DNA from: Chloracidobacterium thermophilum B
GTDB taxonomy: Bacteria; Acidobacteriota; Blastocatellia; Chloracidobacteriales; Chloracidobacteriaceae
DNA: 64,000 nt
Direction: 5' to 3'
NCBI RefSeq assembly: GCF_000226295.1
Contig: NC_016024.1
Coordinates: 169,501-233,500, forward strand
The notes beneath the pieces were generated by a model. That model searched no databases, had not been told where the DNA came from, and worked only from the letters and a program-made list of their open reading frames with translations. Below are positions 27,361 through 36,557 of the stretch, piece by piece. How positions within the stretch are numbered: the first letter of the stretch is position 1; each line of letters opens with the position of its first letter. The position numbers and the translations under genes are program-made.

Positions 27361-28728
27361 ATGTTCGTTTGCGCTGTTTGCCAGTATGCACTTGAGGATG
27401 ACCTGCGTGTTCCTGCTTCTGCGATTTCCCACGTTTCGCGGGATATGCTGCATCTCAATCTGCCTTACTGGGATGAGCGCGAAGGCATCTGCCGCGACTG
27501 CCTCGACCGTTTTACCCATGCCCGGTCACGGGTAAGTCTTTATCTGCCCACTCCCGGCGGAACATCTCTGCCCAAGTTCAAAATTCTGCCCACCCCCCTG
27601 CGGCTTGGGGCGAGTCCCCGCTACACAGGCCGCGGTGTGACCATTGCTTTTCTGGATTCGGGCTTTTATCCGCACCCGGACATCACCCAGCCGGTCAACC
27701 GCATTCTCCACTACCACAACGTGTTGACGCGGCGGGCTGACCCTGCCGAGTTGGCCACGCCGGATGACTCCAGTTGGCATGGTTTGATGACCTCGGTTGT
27801 GGCGGCGGGCAATGGCTTCCTGTCCAAGGGGCTGTATCGCGGGATTGCTTCGAGCGCGAAACTGGTGCTGGTCAAGGTCGGCACCACCCGCCGGATTTAC
27901 CACGACGACATCCGGCGTGGTTTGGACTGGGTGTACCGCCACCGGCACCGCTTTGGTATCCGCATTGTCAACATTTCCTGCGGCGGCGATTATGAAGCCT
28001 CGTACCTGACGGATCCGCTCTCCCAAGCGGCCGAACGGCTGGTCAAGGCCGGCGTGGTGGTGGTGGCGGCCAGTGGCAATGCCGGACACCAGCGGGAGCA
28101 TCCTGTCCTACCGCCGGCCAGTGCTCCGTCGGTCATTGCCGTCGGCGGTTTTGACGACAAAAACACCCTCGACCCCAACGAACACGACGTGTATCACTCC
28201 AGTTACGGCGTGACGGTGGACGGTCTTCAGAAGCCCGAAATCATTGCACCGAGCATCTGGATTGCCGCGCCCATTCTGCCGGGGACGCCGACCGCCCAGC
28301 AGGCCGCCCTGTATGAGCAACTCAGCCGCGCGCCGGATGGCGAACTCCGCGCCATTCTGGCCCGGCACACCGGGATTGACGCCGAACTCGATGCCGCCGC
28401 GCACCTGGAGCCGTACCAACTGCGCCTGCTGGTGGAAGGCAAGATGCGCAACGAAAAGGTCATTTCCGGGCACTACAAACACGTGGACGGCACTTCATTT
28501 GCCGCACCGATTGTTTCTTCCATCGTGGCCCAGATGCTGGAAGTCAATCCGCGCCTGACGCCGCAGCAGGTCAAGCGCATTCTCATCCGTACGGCGCGGC
28601 GGTTGCCCAACATCGAAGCCGACCGCCAGGGGTGGGGCGTGGTCAATGCGCGGCTGGCCGTGGCGGCCGCGCTCAATGGCGGCGACATCCTGCCTTCAGG
28701 GCACGACTTCCACCTCAACGGGCTGTGA
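27361..28728 (+). CDS. Subtilisin-like (S8) serine protease with N-terminal Cys cluster
   Basis: A 455-residue protein without a signal peptide. Cys4/Cys7 and Cys44/Cys47 (CAVC and CRDC) form a likely zinc-binding pair ahead of the protease. The triad is Asp99 (AFLDSGFYPHPD), His140 (SSWHGLMTSVVAA) and Ser379 (DGTSFAAP), with Asn240 (AASGNAGH) as oxyanion residue. About 70 residues between PEIIAPSIWIAAP and the Ser motif form an insertion not found in plain subtilases. An intracellular processing role is plausible. Its 3' end overlaps the convergent Fn3 lipoprotein gene by 33 bases. Confidence 0.88.
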   Translation: MFVCAVCQYALEDDLRVPASAISHVSRDMLHLNLPYWDEREGICRDCLDRFTHARSRVSLYLPTPGGTSLPKFKILPTPLRLGASPRYTGRGVTIAFLDSGFYPHPDITQPVNRILHYHNVLTRRADPAELATPDDSSWHGLMTSVVAAGNGFLSKGLYRGIASSAKLVLVKVGTTRRIYHDDIRRGLDWVYRHRHRFGIRIVNISCGGDYEASYLTDPLSQAAERLVKAGVVVVAASGNAGHQREHPVLPPASAPSVIAVGGFDDKNTLDPNEHDVYHSSYGVTVDGLQKPEIIAPSIWIAAPILPGTPTAQQAALYEQLSRAPDGELRAILARHTGIDAELDAAAHLEPYQLRLLVEGKMRNEKVISGHYKHVDGTSFAAPIVSSIVAQMLEVNPRLTPQQVKRILIRTARRLPNIEADRQGWGVVNARLAVAAALNGGDILPSGHDFHLNGL

Positions 28729-29757
28729 CCGTTCGCTTTCATTCCCGAACACATCCACGGCCGTGACGAAGTAGAGATAGACCCTGCCGCGTACGCCGGT
28801 CAGGTCCTGGAAAGTCGTACGCTGGATGGGGGTGGGCGTCAGCCGGGTCGGTGGGTCATTCGTGCCGCGTTCGCGGCGATAGATGATGTAGCCCCGCAGG
28901 TCCTTCTCCGGGCTTGACGGAAAAAAGAGATTGACGATGCCGGCCGCGGAAGCGCCGGTCACGTTGGTTGGGGCGGCCGGCGGGAAGGTGTCCACGGGGC
29001 GGACCCGTAACGCTGGCGACGGGCGGCTCTCCACTGGCGCGCCCTGAACGTAGCTCACCGCCCGCACGACGTACTCATACTCCTCGCCAAACGTGAAGTC
29101 CGTCTCAGCAAACTGGGGGGTGGGCAGAGGTGCACTGTTGCGCCGGGATTCCACGGCGCTTCCGGCAGCGCGCCGATAGACGTTGAAGCGCACCTCCGTT
29201 GCCGGAGAGGCGTCAAGGTTCTGCTCCGGCGGTTGCCACTGAAGACGGATGGCTTCCTGAGTGACTGCGGCCTGCAAATCGCGTGGCGGCTGCGCCACGG
29301 ACAGCGCCGGATAGACCAGGGCATATCCCGACAGGGGAGACGGGCGCCCACGGGCATCCACCAGCCGGATGGCATACCGAATCCGTTTGTCTTTCCAGCT
29401 TGTGTCTTGGGGGTCGAAGGCATCCGCGTAGGCCGGCCCTGCGCCGGAAGACAACTCCTGACCGGTAAGCGACCCGATAAGCCGCGCGTCCTGCACAAAG
29501 CGGTCTTCCGGCAGCGCCAGCGGGGCGTTGCGGGGTTCAATCCGGCGCAGAATATCGGCGCGCGCGGCCCGGTCGGTGGCGACAAAGCGCACCACAATCT
29601 GGTCGCCGTACTGGGTTGCAGTTGGCTCACCGGCCGCCGCCAGCGTGAAACGCGGCGGAGGCACGGGCGGCCCGACTTTGGCGCAACCGGCGCTGCCCAG
29701 CGCCAGCAACAGCCCGCTCCAGGCCAGCCAGAGCCGGACGGTCTGCCGCCAGCCCAA
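28696..29757 (-). CDS. Fibronectin type III lipoprotein
   Basis: About 353 residues. A signal peptide ending in the lipobox LGSAGC is followed by KVGPPVPPP. Two Fn3-like domains are visible, the second with FPPAAPTNVTGASAAGIVNLFFPSSPEKDLRGYIIYRRE and a closing YLYFVTAVDVFGNESE. It is probably an outer-envelope adhesive or structural lipoprotein. The start is TTG at 29757 or 29769, since the frame further upstream lies inside hslU; GGGGAG lies between the hslU stop and these codons. It is the last gene of the minus-strand run starting at the TPR gene. Confidence 0.72.
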   Translation of the reverse strand: MGWRQTVRLWLAWSGLLLALGSAGCAKVGPPVPPPRFTLAAAGEPTATQYGDQIVVRFVATDRAARADILRRIEPRNAPLALPEDRFVQDARLIGSLTGQELSSGAGPAYADAFDPQDTSWKDKRIRYAIRLVDARGRPSPLSGYALVYPALSVAQPPRDLQAAVTQEAIRLQWQPPEQNLDASPATEVRFNVYRRAAGSAVESRRNSAPLPTPQFAETDFTFGEEYEYVVRAVSYVQGAPVESRPSPALRVRPVDTFPPAAPTNVTGASAAGIVNLFFPSSPEKDLRGYIIYRRERGTNDPPTRLTPTPIQRTTFQDLTGVRGRVYLYFVTAVDVFGNESERSQPVEVEVVP

Positions 29758-29776
29758 GTGGGGCTGCAACTCCCCG

Positions 29777-31162
29777 TCAGAGGATGTACTTGCTGAGGTC
29801 TTCATCCTGCACGATGTCGGCCAGAACCTTGCGGACGTATTCGGCATCCACGCGGAAGTGCTTGTCTTCCAGGTCGGGCGCCATGAAGGACACCTCATCA
29901 AGCACCTTTTCCATCACCGTGTGCAGCCGGCGGGCACCGATGTTTTCGGTGTTCTGATTGACGGTGTAGGCAAAGTCGGCGACGGCTTCAATGGCATCTT
30001 CGGTGATCTCAAGCGTGACGCCTTCCGTTTCGAGCAGGGCAACGTACTGCCGGATGAGTGAGTTGCGCGGCTCGGTCAGAATCCGTTTGAAGTCTTCCTT
30101 GGTCAGGGGATCGAGATTGACGCGGATGGGAAAACGTCCCTGAAGCTCCGGGATGAGGTCCGAGGGTTTCGAGACGTGAAAGGCCCCGGCGGCAATGAAC
30201 AGGATGTGGTCCGTCCGCACCATGCCGTAGCGCGTGTTGACCGTCGTGCCTTCGATGATGGGCAGGATGTCGCGCTGGACGCCTTCGCGGGAAACATCGG
30301 GGCCATTGCTGTTTTCGCGGCCGGCAATCTTGTCAATTTCATCCAGAAACACGATACCGGATTCCTCGACGCGCTCGACAGCGAGGCGCGCCACCTGATC
30401 CATGTCCACCAGTTTTTGCTCTTCCTCCTGGGTCAGGTACTCTACGGCCTCCCGTACGGACATGTTGCGCACCTTCGTGCGCGTTCCTGGAAACATACCC
30501 GGCAGCATGTCCCGCAGGTTGATGTCCATTTCCTCGATGCCCTGGGGCGTGATGATTTCGATGCCGGAGGGAAAACCACGTTCCTTGACCTCGATTTCCA
30601 CAAGCCGGTTGTCGAGCCGGCCTTCACGCAACTGCTGGCGGAGTTTTTCGCGCGTCCGCTGGAAGGCGGCTTCATCCTCCGGCGCGGCGGCCTCACTGTC
30701 ACGGCGGGTTGGGAGCAGGATGTCCAGCAGCCGTTCCTCGGCGTTCTGGCGGGCCTTTTCCCCGATTTCCGCAATCTTTTCCTCCCGCACGAGGTCAATG
30801 GCAATGTCCACGAGATCGCGGATGATGGATTCCACATCGCGCCCGACGTAGCCGACTTCGGTAAACTTCGAGGCTTCGACCTTCAGAAACGGCGAGTTGG
30901 CCAGACGCGCCAGACGCCGGGCAATTTCGGTTTTGCCCACGCCGGTCGAGCCAATCATGATGATGTTCTTCGGAATGACATCCTGTGCCAGGTCAGGCGG
31001 TAACTTCTGGCGGCGGATGCGGTTGCGCAGGGCAATGGCTACAGCCCGCTTGGCAGCGGCCTGACCGACAACGTACTTGTCGAGTTCCTGAACAATTTGG
31101 CGGGGCGTCAGATCATCGAGGCGAGGCGTGTCTTCAACCGTGCCGGGGAGGTAAATGACCAT
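29777..31162 (-). CDS. hslU: ATP-dependent protease ATPase subunit HslU
   Basis: A 461-residue AAA+ unfoldase of the HslUV protease. Residues near the N-terminus read [17 protein letters not shown], with Walker [16 protein letters not shown] followed by [26 protein letters not shown]. The central I-domain is present, then Walker [13 protein letters not shown] and the C-terminal [19 protein letters not shown] with terminal SKYIL, the hook that docks into HslV. I start at ATG 31162 ([18 protein letters not shown]). HslV, normally adjacent, is absent from this window. Confidence 0.95.
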   Translation of the reverse strand: MVIYLPGTVEDTPRLDDLTPRQIVQELDKYVVGQAAAKRAVAIALRNRIRRQKLPPDLAQDVIPKNIIMIGSTGVGKTEIARRLARLANSPFLKVEASKFTEVGYVGRDVESIIRDLVDIAIDLVREEKIAEIGEKARQNAEERLLDILLPTRRDSEAAAPEDEAAFQRTREKLRQQLREGRLDNRLVEIEVKERGFPSGIEIITPQGIEEMDINLRDMLPGMFPGTRTKVRNMSVREAVEYLTQEEEQKLVDMDQVARLAVERVEESGIVFLDEIDKIAGRENSNGPDVSREGVQRDILPIIEGTTVNTRYGMVRTDHILFIAAGAFHVSKPSDLIPELQGRFPIRVNLDPLTKEDFKRILTEPRNSLIRQYVALLETEGVTLEITEDAIEAVADFAYTVNQNTENIGARRLHTVMEKVLDEVSFMAPDLEDKHFRVDAEYVRKVLADIVQDEDLSKYIL

Positions 31163-31332
31163 GGGTGTCAAGCGGGCGGGATCAGAGGTGTTCTTCCCAT
31201 CCTGAAACGGTAACGGGGCAGTGGGTCCATGCCCGTGCACATAATCCGATTGCCCGGTCTTGTCAACAGACGGGCGGCGGGAACAAAACCGTCTGGAAAA
31301 GGATTCGTTGAACCGCCCGCGCGCCGTCAACC

Positions 31333-31734
31333 TCACGGCTGGACGTTCTGCAACCAGGTCGGAATGGCCGCCAGCATTTCGTCGCGCACGCGGCGAAAGT
31401 CAGCCAGGTCATCCGTCTGGGCCGGGTCAAAGAAGCTGTGGTGCAGTTTCCGGCCCGAACCCAGCCATACCGGACAATCTCCGGCGGCCGCGTCACAGAC
31501 GGTCACAACCAGATCAAAGGCCTGATCCTGAAGCTCATCGGCGTGTTTGGAGCGCCCCGCGTGCCGGATACCGATTTCTTCCAGCACGGCCAAGGCTTTG
31601 GGGTGCACGTAGCCGGCAGGCCGGGTGCCGGCGCTGAACGCCTGCCACTCACCGGCATACCGGGCATTGACGATGGCTTCCGCCATCTGCGAGCGGCAGG
31701 AGTTGCCGGTACACAAAAACAACACCTTTTTCAC
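31333..31734 (-). CDS. arsC: Arsenate reductase, thioredoxin-coupled (low-MW phosphatase fold)
   Basis: A 133-residue protein with the P-loop [13 protein letters not shown] (C-x5-R-S) at the N-terminus, typical of ArsC and low-molecular-weight tyrosine phosphatases. The ArsC-type relay cysteine is likely in [16 protein letters not shown], and the HHSFFDPAQ segment matches arsenate reductases. The enzyme reduces arsenate to arsenite. No arsenite exporter or ArsR gene is adjacent. It lies 33 bases downstream of the polyprenyl synthase gene on the same strand. Confidence 0.88.
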   Translation of the reverse strand: MKKVLFLCTGNSCRSQMAEAIVNARYAGEWQAFSAGTRPAGYVHPKALAVLEEIGIRHAGRSKHADELQDQAFDLVVTVCDAAAGDCPVWLGSGRKLHHSFFDPAQTDDLADFRRVRDEMLAAIPTWLQNVQP

Positions 31735-31767
31735 GGGGTTTGCCTCCTGGTTCGTCAGTGTCGGCTG

Positions 31768-32823
31768 TCAATGTCGCCGTTGCAGCATGAAGTCGGCGTA
31801 CATGTCGAGCAGCTTCCGGTGCGGCCCGGCCGGTAGGACGGACAGGTGCTGCTTGGCGTCCACCAGATAACGGATGGCAAGGTCGCGGGCAAAGGCAATC
31901 GAGCCGGTTTCTTCGAGCAGGGCAATGGCTTCGGGCAACTCTCCATTGAGATCGCGTTTCCCCAGCAACTCCAGGAAGCGGCGGCGGGCCGCGGGCGATG
32001 CATGCTGGAGAAAGTGAATGACAATGAGCGTCTTTTTGCCTTCACGAATGTCAAGACCGAGCGGCTTGCCCAGACGTAGCGGGTCGGCCTGCAGGTCGAG
32101 CACGTCATCCCAGATTTGAAATGCTGTGCCGATGTTTTCCCCGAAGGTCGCCATGGCTTGCAGATCGGCTTCGTCGGCGTCCGCCGTCAGCATCCCGAAG
32201 ATGCAGCTTGCCCGGTACAGCGCCGAGGTCTTGCGGGCGGCCATGCGCAGGTAGTCTTCAATGGTCAAATCCAGGCGGCGCTCGAAATAGAGATCGTCAA
32301 ACTGCCCGTAGCACATCTGTTTCGCCGTCTGGCCCAGGATGTGCACCATCCGCAGGGCATGGTGACGGATGCGGGAGGCCTGCTCGACGGCTTTGGCATA
32401 GAGCAGATCACCGACCAGCAGGGAAAGGTTCAGTCCGAAACGGGTGTGGAGCGTGGGGCGGCCGTGCCGTTCAGGGCTGCCATCCATCATGTCGTCGTGG
32501 ATGAGCGAGAGATTGTGCAGGTACTCCACGGCCAGTGCCGGCGGCAGGGCCGCTTCCAGTGTGCCGCCCGCCGCCTCGGCCGTGGTGATGACCAGAAACG
32601 GACGGAGCCGTTTGCCCTTGCCGTCAAACAGGTGCAGGACCGCCTGACGGAGTTCCGGCTGTGTGACTTCGCTCAGGTCCTCGGCAATTGCCGTCTCGAC
32701 GAGGTGGGCAACCGTCTGAATCCGCTCGACAAGCGGCGCGAAGGTCGTTGGCAGGGAAAGACCGGGCGGTATGATGGACAATCCATTGGTGGTCGGCACC
32801 GCGTTGGCGGGCACATGCGTCAT
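31768..32823 (-). CDS. Polyprenyl (geranylgeranyl-type) diphosphate synthase
   Basis: A 351-residue trans-prenyltransferase that chains isopentenyl diphosphate onto an allylic primer. It carries GKGKRLRPFLVI, the first Asp-rich motif HDDMMDGSPERHGRPTLH, and the second in FQIWDDVLDL followed by GKPLGLDIREGKKTL. Product length cannot be fixed from sequence; quinone side chains or GGPP for carotenoids and chlorophyll are possible. Its start overlaps the stop of the TPR gene (ATGA), and the B12-photoreceptor gene diverges from this operon, which fits light-controlled isoprenoid synthesis. Confidence 0.9.
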   Translation of the reverse strand: MTHVPANAVPTTNGLSIIPPGLSLPTTFAPLVERIQTVAHLVETAIAEDLSEVTQPELRQAVLHLFDGKGKRLRPFLVITTAEAAGGTLEAALPPALAVEYLHNLSLIHDDMMDGSPERHGRPTLHTRFGLNLSLLVGDLLYAKAVEQASRIRHHALRMVHILGQTAKQMCYGQFDDLYFERRLDLTIEDYLRMAARKTSALYRASCIFGMLTADADEADLQAMATFGENIGTAFQIWDDVLDLQADPLRLGKPLGLDIREGKKTLIVIHFLQHASPAARRRFLELLGKRDLNGELPEAIALLEETGSIAFARDLAIRYLVDAKQHLSVLPAGPHRKLLDMYADFMLQRRH

Positions 32824-33380
32824 GATGGGCGTCTCCCGAAAGAGATTCGACTGGGACGCTCACCCGCCGGGAGGCTGGGCGGGAGGCGGCGGGCGTCATC
32901 CGAAATTTTGGGCGATACGTTCAAGTCCGCCAGGCGCCGTTCGAGCCGTTGCCGCTCGAACGGGCTGACTTCGGGGAAGTCACGCAAATAAGCGTGGTAA
33001 GCCTGATGCGCTCCCTGCCGGTCGCCGGCATATTCCAGCGCGCGTCCCAGCCAGGCGGCGGCGGCGCGGCGCAGTTCGCGGTCTTCCGCTGCATTGGCGA
33101 CCCGTTGAAAATGTTGGGCGGCTTCAGCATAGGCGCGCTGACGGATACACAACTCACCCAGCGCCTGAACGTCCTGCCAGTCGGTGTCGTCCCCGGCCGT
33201 CGCCTGGCGGAGTTCCTGTGTGAGCAGCGCAACGGCCTGGTCTTCAGCCGCCAGACGGGCCCGCCAGAAACGACGGACCAGCCACGGCCCAATCCGCTGG
33301 GCCACCCACCAGGTGAAACGCGGGTAGCGCAGGGCAATGCGCGTGATGACCGTCACGACTCGCATCTTGAGAGTTGTCAT
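32820..33380 (-). CDS. TPR-like membrane-anchored protein
   Basis: A 186-residue protein. The N-terminal 45 residues are basic and partly hydrophobic (VVTVITRIALRYPRFTWWVAQRIGPWLVRRFW), possibly a membrane association segment. Two TPR-like helical hairpins follow (VQALGELCIRQRAYAEAAQHFQRVAN and RAAAAWLGRALEYAGDRQGAHQAYHAYLRDFPE). ATG 33380 has AAGAAGG upstream. It is first in the operon with the polyprenyl synthase and arsC. Function is unknown. Confidence 0.68.
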   Translation of the reverse strand: MTTLKMRVVTVITRIALRYPRFTWWVAQRIGPWLVRRFWRARLAAEDQAVALLTQELRQATAGDDTDWQDVQALGELCIRQRAYAEAAQHFQRVANAAEDRELRRAAAAWLGRALEYAGDRQGAHQAYHAYLRDFPEVSPFERQRLERRLADLNVSPKISDDARRLPPSLPAGERPSRISFGRRPS

Positions 33381-33986
33381 GAGAGTGACCTTCTTTTGAG
33401 CTGGCGATGCGGGAACGTGTCGCGCCATCCTATATGAACCGGCCGGATGTACCAAGCCAGCCAAGGCTACCCTTCAGACGTTGCTGACACGGCTGGCCGG
33501 AGCTGCCTGGCCGCCGGTTTCAAACGCAAGGCCGAGGGGGTGCAAACCCGTCCTCGGCCCGATTCGTGTCGGTTGTCCCGACTCCCTAAGTTTTGACGCG
33601 CACCGCAACCCCCCAAGCGTCAAGAGACTTGAAAACTCCCCCCGGAGTCGTCGTTCCAAGCCTCCAAACAAGAGCGACGCGCGCCAAGCTCGCAAATACC
33701 TCTGAGCGCCGGGCCGTGTCACCGTTGCACGGCAGTGTTTGGGTCGCTCACAGGCGGAAAGATATGGAAAACGCTCAAAGCGGTCAAGTCAGTTTGTAAG
33801 ACTTTTTCCGAGGGCTTGGCTGCCGGTTCGGACTGTCTGGCTCAAGTGGCGTGAAATCAAGATTTTGTAAGTTTGCTGGAGAAGTTGGGGTGACTTGACC
33901 AAATGCCTTCGATGGCTGTAGAGTAGGCGCGTTCCCAGTTGGAAACGTTCAAAACGTTCACCCTTGTCGGAATTGGGAAATCCGGC
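33381..33986. other. Divergent control region between the prenyl-synthase operon and the photoreceptor gene
   Basis: No gene in about 600 bases. A GC-rich hairpin GGCCGAGG/CCTCGGCC lies at 33530-33559. The part nearest the photoreceptor gene is AT-richer and carries the repeated motifs given in the separate regulatory entry. The rest shows nothing I can name. Confidence 0.5.
33782..33900. promoter_or_regulatory. Repeated motifs, candidate operators
   Basis: GGTCAAGTCA at 33782-33791 is a perfect inverted repeat of TGACTTGACC at 33891-33900. A related GCTCAAGTGG sits between them near 33840. Overlapping this, TTTGTAAG occurs at 33793-33800 and again at 33864-33871, 71 bases apart, the two copies facing the same way. 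The cluster ends within 90 bases of the likely start of the regulator gene, a fitting place for autoregulation. Which protein binds is not shown by the sequence. Confidence 0.45.
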
Positions 33987-34967
33987 GTGCCGCGTTCAAA
34001 ACACACCATCCAGCCTGTCACCGCCCCACAACAGACCTATTCCACCGCCGAGGTTGCCCGGATGTGGGCCGTCAGTGAGTCCTCGGTCAAACGTTGGAGC
34101 GACAGCGGTGCTCTGGCCTGTATTCGGACACCAGGCGGGCACCGGCGCTTTACCCTGCAGGCGTTGCTGGATTTTCAGCAGGCCGGTGGTGTGCTGCAGC
34201 ACAGCGGTCGAGCCAGCACAGCACCTGGGCAGGGCGACGAGGTGGCAGCAACAGATGCCACGTCACTGGAGGAGGCGTTGGCGGCGCGCGACTGGGCGGC
34301 ACTTCAGGCGCGGTACTACGAGGTGGCAGTGGCGGGTGACGAACCGGCCGGCGTGGCATTGTTGGAGCGGGCTTACCGGAGCGGGATACCGGTGGTGGCG
34401 TTGAAAGAGCACGTGTTGACGCCGGTGCTGCACCTGATTGGCGAGCGGTGGCGGCGAGGGGAACTCAATATCTGGGAAGAACACCTGGCGTCGCAGGTGA
34501 CACTGGCGGCGACCGAGCATCTGCACCGGCAACTGCCGCGCGCGCCGTTCAACGGGCGGCTGGCACTGTGTGGTTGCCCGGAGGGCGACCTGCACGAAAT
34601 TGCCCTGCATCTGGTGGTGGAACTGCTGGAAGTGGAAGGGTGGCGGGTGCTGTCGCTCGGGCCGAACACGCCGTTGTTTTCGTTTGCCGATGCCGTCCGG
34701 CGGTTTTCACCCCAACTCGTGTGTATTTCGGCGACGATTGTGCACGATCTGGAGCGGCTGCGACGCGACTACGGAGACTTTTACCATACGGCGCGGCAGC
34801 ACGGAGCGCGGATTGTCATTGGCGGCGCGGCGTTTGCCGATCCGCAGGTGCGGGAAATTTTCATTCACGACTACCAGGCGGCAGGACTGACGGATTTTCT
34901 CGACTACCTGCGGCGTGAATTCCCCACATCGGATGTCAAACCCGACCAACTGCGAAAAGCCCGGTGA
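33987..34967 (+). CDS. MerR-type regulator with B12-binding domain, CarH/LitR-like photoreceptor
   Basis: About 326 residues from GTG 33987 (GGGA 8 bases upstream; TTG 33939 is an alternative). The N-terminal MerR-like helix-turn-helix reads YSTAEVARMWAVSESSVKRWSDSGALACIRTPGGHRRF. The middle four-helix cap contains W155-x9-E165-H166, the signature that contacts the upper face of adenosylcobalamin in light-sensing CarH/LitR. The cobalamin Rossmann domain has GDLHEIALHL with the ligand His203, SATIVHD and VIGGAAF. The classic D-x-H-x-x-G has Ala in place of Gly. Such proteins repress carotenoid or photosynthesis genes in the dark; heme-binding relatives also exist. Confidence 0.8.
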   Translation: MPRSKHTIQPVTAPQQTYSTAEVARMWAVSESSVKRWSDSGALACIRTPGGHRRFTLQALLDFQQAGGVLQHSGRASTAPGQGDEVAATDATSLEEALAARDWAALQARYYEVAVAGDEPAGVALLERAYRSGIPVVALKEHVLTPVLHLIGERWRRGELNIWEEHLASQVTLAATEHLHRQLPRAPFNGRLALCGCPEGDLHEIALHLVVELLEVEGWRVLSLGPNTPLFSFADAVRRFSPQLVCISATIVHDLERLRRDYGDFYHTARQHGARIVIGGAAFADPQVREIFIHDYQAAGLTDFLDYLRREFPTSDVKPDQLRKAR

Positions 34968-35024
34968 AAGCCAACGGGCTGGCCGTCCCCGGCAGACAAC
35001 CGGGGCACACCGCGGTAAGGTTTC

Positions 35025-36167
35025 TCACTTGGATTTGCCTTTGGGTTTATCCGTCGGTGGTTTGCGCGTGAACGTGTAGTTTCCCTGGTTGACGTTGGCA
35101 ATCCAGACCTCAATGGTTTCCCCGATGGGAATGTCTGGCGGTGGCTCACCTGCAAATTGACCAAGCAGGTCGTCGTCTGTCTTAAACTTGATTTTCCCTT
35201 TGCCGCTGGGGTCTTCCACACGTGTCACCGTGACTTTGTCGTGCTTCCGGTAGCGAGGTGTGGGAGGCCCTCCCGTGGTTGTCTGTGCTGGTTGGTTGCC
35301 GGGCCGGAGCAGGCGGCCATAGCCGGCACTGGTTTTGCCGCCGACACCCCACTCCTGAAGCGCATCCACCAGGAGCGATTCCGCCAGTTCAGTCCAGTCT
35401 GCCGGGCCGGAAAGTGCAAACAGAAAGTGCGTACCGGGGCGTACCGTGAGAAATGAAACCGGATTGGGGCTGCTGTAGTCATTTGGCCAGTGCTGCCCCA
35501 AGTCATCGTAGTAGGGTTTCTGGTGGACGGTCAGCACATCCAGCGCGAAGGGTTTGTCGTCCTGGGCGTTCCGCGGCACGTAAAGCGCATCGTGAAAAGT
35601 AACAAGCCCGGCCACCGCTCCGGCATCAAAGCCGTGTTTACGAAACAGATCGTCTTCATCGGCATCCGGCGCGCCAAAAAGCGCCCGGTACACAGCTCCT
35701 GGACCGCGTTTGATGCGCTTGCCCTGCCAGAGCACACCTTGATACTCGGCGCGTGTTTGTTCTTCGCCGGTTTGTTCCCAGGGCCAGCAGTGGGGATCAC
35801 TCGGACCAAAAACAGCCGAGACATAGTGGGCAAGCAGCCCTTTGAGGGCCGAGCCGGGAATGACCGGCACGCCCCAGGTGTGGTGCACCGTCAGGCCGAC
35901 ATCTGTAGCGCTGGTGTTGCCATGACCAATGAGCAGGCGGCTGACCAGCTTTAGCTCGAAGGTACGGTCGCCGGGGGCTGAGAAGCTGGCTTTCCACCGC
36001 GCATAGCTTCGAGCGTAGTCAGCAGCAATGGCCATGTCGGCAATCTGCCTAAGCCATTCGGCCCGCTCGCTGTCGGGGACTTTGCCGTCTTTCCCGACTG
36101 GTGCCCAAACTTCGTATGCCAGCCCAAAGTGCTCAGGAACCTGCTTGTTTGGTAGGGTTTGGCGCAT
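35025..36167 (-). CDS. cmr6: Type III-B CRISPR RAMP protein Cmr6
   Basis: A 380-residue RAMP subunit. Conserved blocks are FELKLVSRLLIGHGNTSATDVGLTVHHTWGVPVIPGSALKGLLAHY, the glycine-rich RAMP signature near residue 125, FHDALYVP, and EWGVGGKTSAGYGRL. Cmr6 caps the backbone of the Cmr effector next to Cmr1 at the 3' end of the crRNA. The C-terminal 65 residues form a lysine-rich tail containing an OB/TRAM-like stretch (KHDKVTVTRVEDPSGKGKIKFK), which is unusual for Cmr6. It is the last gene of the cmr operon. Confidence 0.92.
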   Translation of the reverse strand: MRQTLPNKQVPEHFGLAYEVWAPVGKDGKVPDSERAEWLRQIADMAIAADYARSYARWKASFSAPGDRTFELKLVSRLLIGHGNTSATDVGLTVHHTWGVPVIPGSALKGLLAHYVSAVFGPSDPHCWPWEQTGEEQTRAEYQGVLWQGKRIKRGPGAVYRALFGAPDADEDDLFRKHGFDAGAVAGLVTFHDALYVPRNAQDDKPFALDVLTVHQKPYYDDLGQHWPNDYSSPNPVSFLTVRPGTHFLFALSGPADWTELAESLLVDALQEWGVGGKTSAGYGRLLRPGNQPAQTTTGGPPTPRYRKHDKVTVTRVEDPSGKGKIKFKTDDDLLGQFAGEPPPDIPIGETIEVWIANVNQGNYTFTRKPPTDKPKGKSK

Positions 36168-36184
36168 AGCAAAGCTCCCGCTGC

Positions 36185-36553
36185 CTATTCAAAAGTTGCC
36201 TGGACGGCGCGTTTGAGCCACATCGCCACCTGGAGCATGTCACGGGTTGCGATCATGTAGGCATCAGCATCGAGTTCACGCACTCGTTGGGCAAGGTTTT
36301 CAGCCGTAACGTCTTCAAGACCAATGACCTCTGCACCGGCAACGTGTTCGAGCAGCAGCGTCCCTTGCTTGCCAAGCCGCTGCACGGCGGCAATGGCCGC
36401 ACACAAGCCACTGCGCAGGATGTTGGCCCCAAAGTCGTTCACCGCAATTTTGTAGTCTTTCTGGGCATCCTTCGGCACTTGGCCGACGACGGTGTAGGCG
36501 TAGAGCGCCCGTTGCTGATCCCGAAACAGCCGTTTTTCAGCGGTTGCTGCCAT
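36185..36553 (-). CDS. cmr5: Type III-B CRISPR small subunit Cmr5
   Basis: A 122-residue helical protein. DQQRALYAYTVVGQV, FGANILRSGLCAAIAAVQRLG, and DADAYMIATRDMLQVAMWLKRAVQATFE at the C-terminus match Cmr5, the small subunit that lines the target RNA in the Cmr complex. It sits between the CARF effector and cmr6 with only a few bases on either side. Confidence 0.93.
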   Translation of the reverse strand: MAATAEKRLFRDQQRALYAYTVVGQVPKDAQKDYKIAVNDFGANILRSGLCAAIAAVQRLGKQGTLLLEHVAGAEVIGLEDVTAENLAQRVRELDADAYMIATRDMLQVAMWLKRAVQATFE

Positions 36554-36557
36554 AGGC

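Noticed and set aside
33530-33559. Intrinsic terminator upstream of the photoreceptor gene
   Set aside because: The hairpin is sound but has no T tract on either side.
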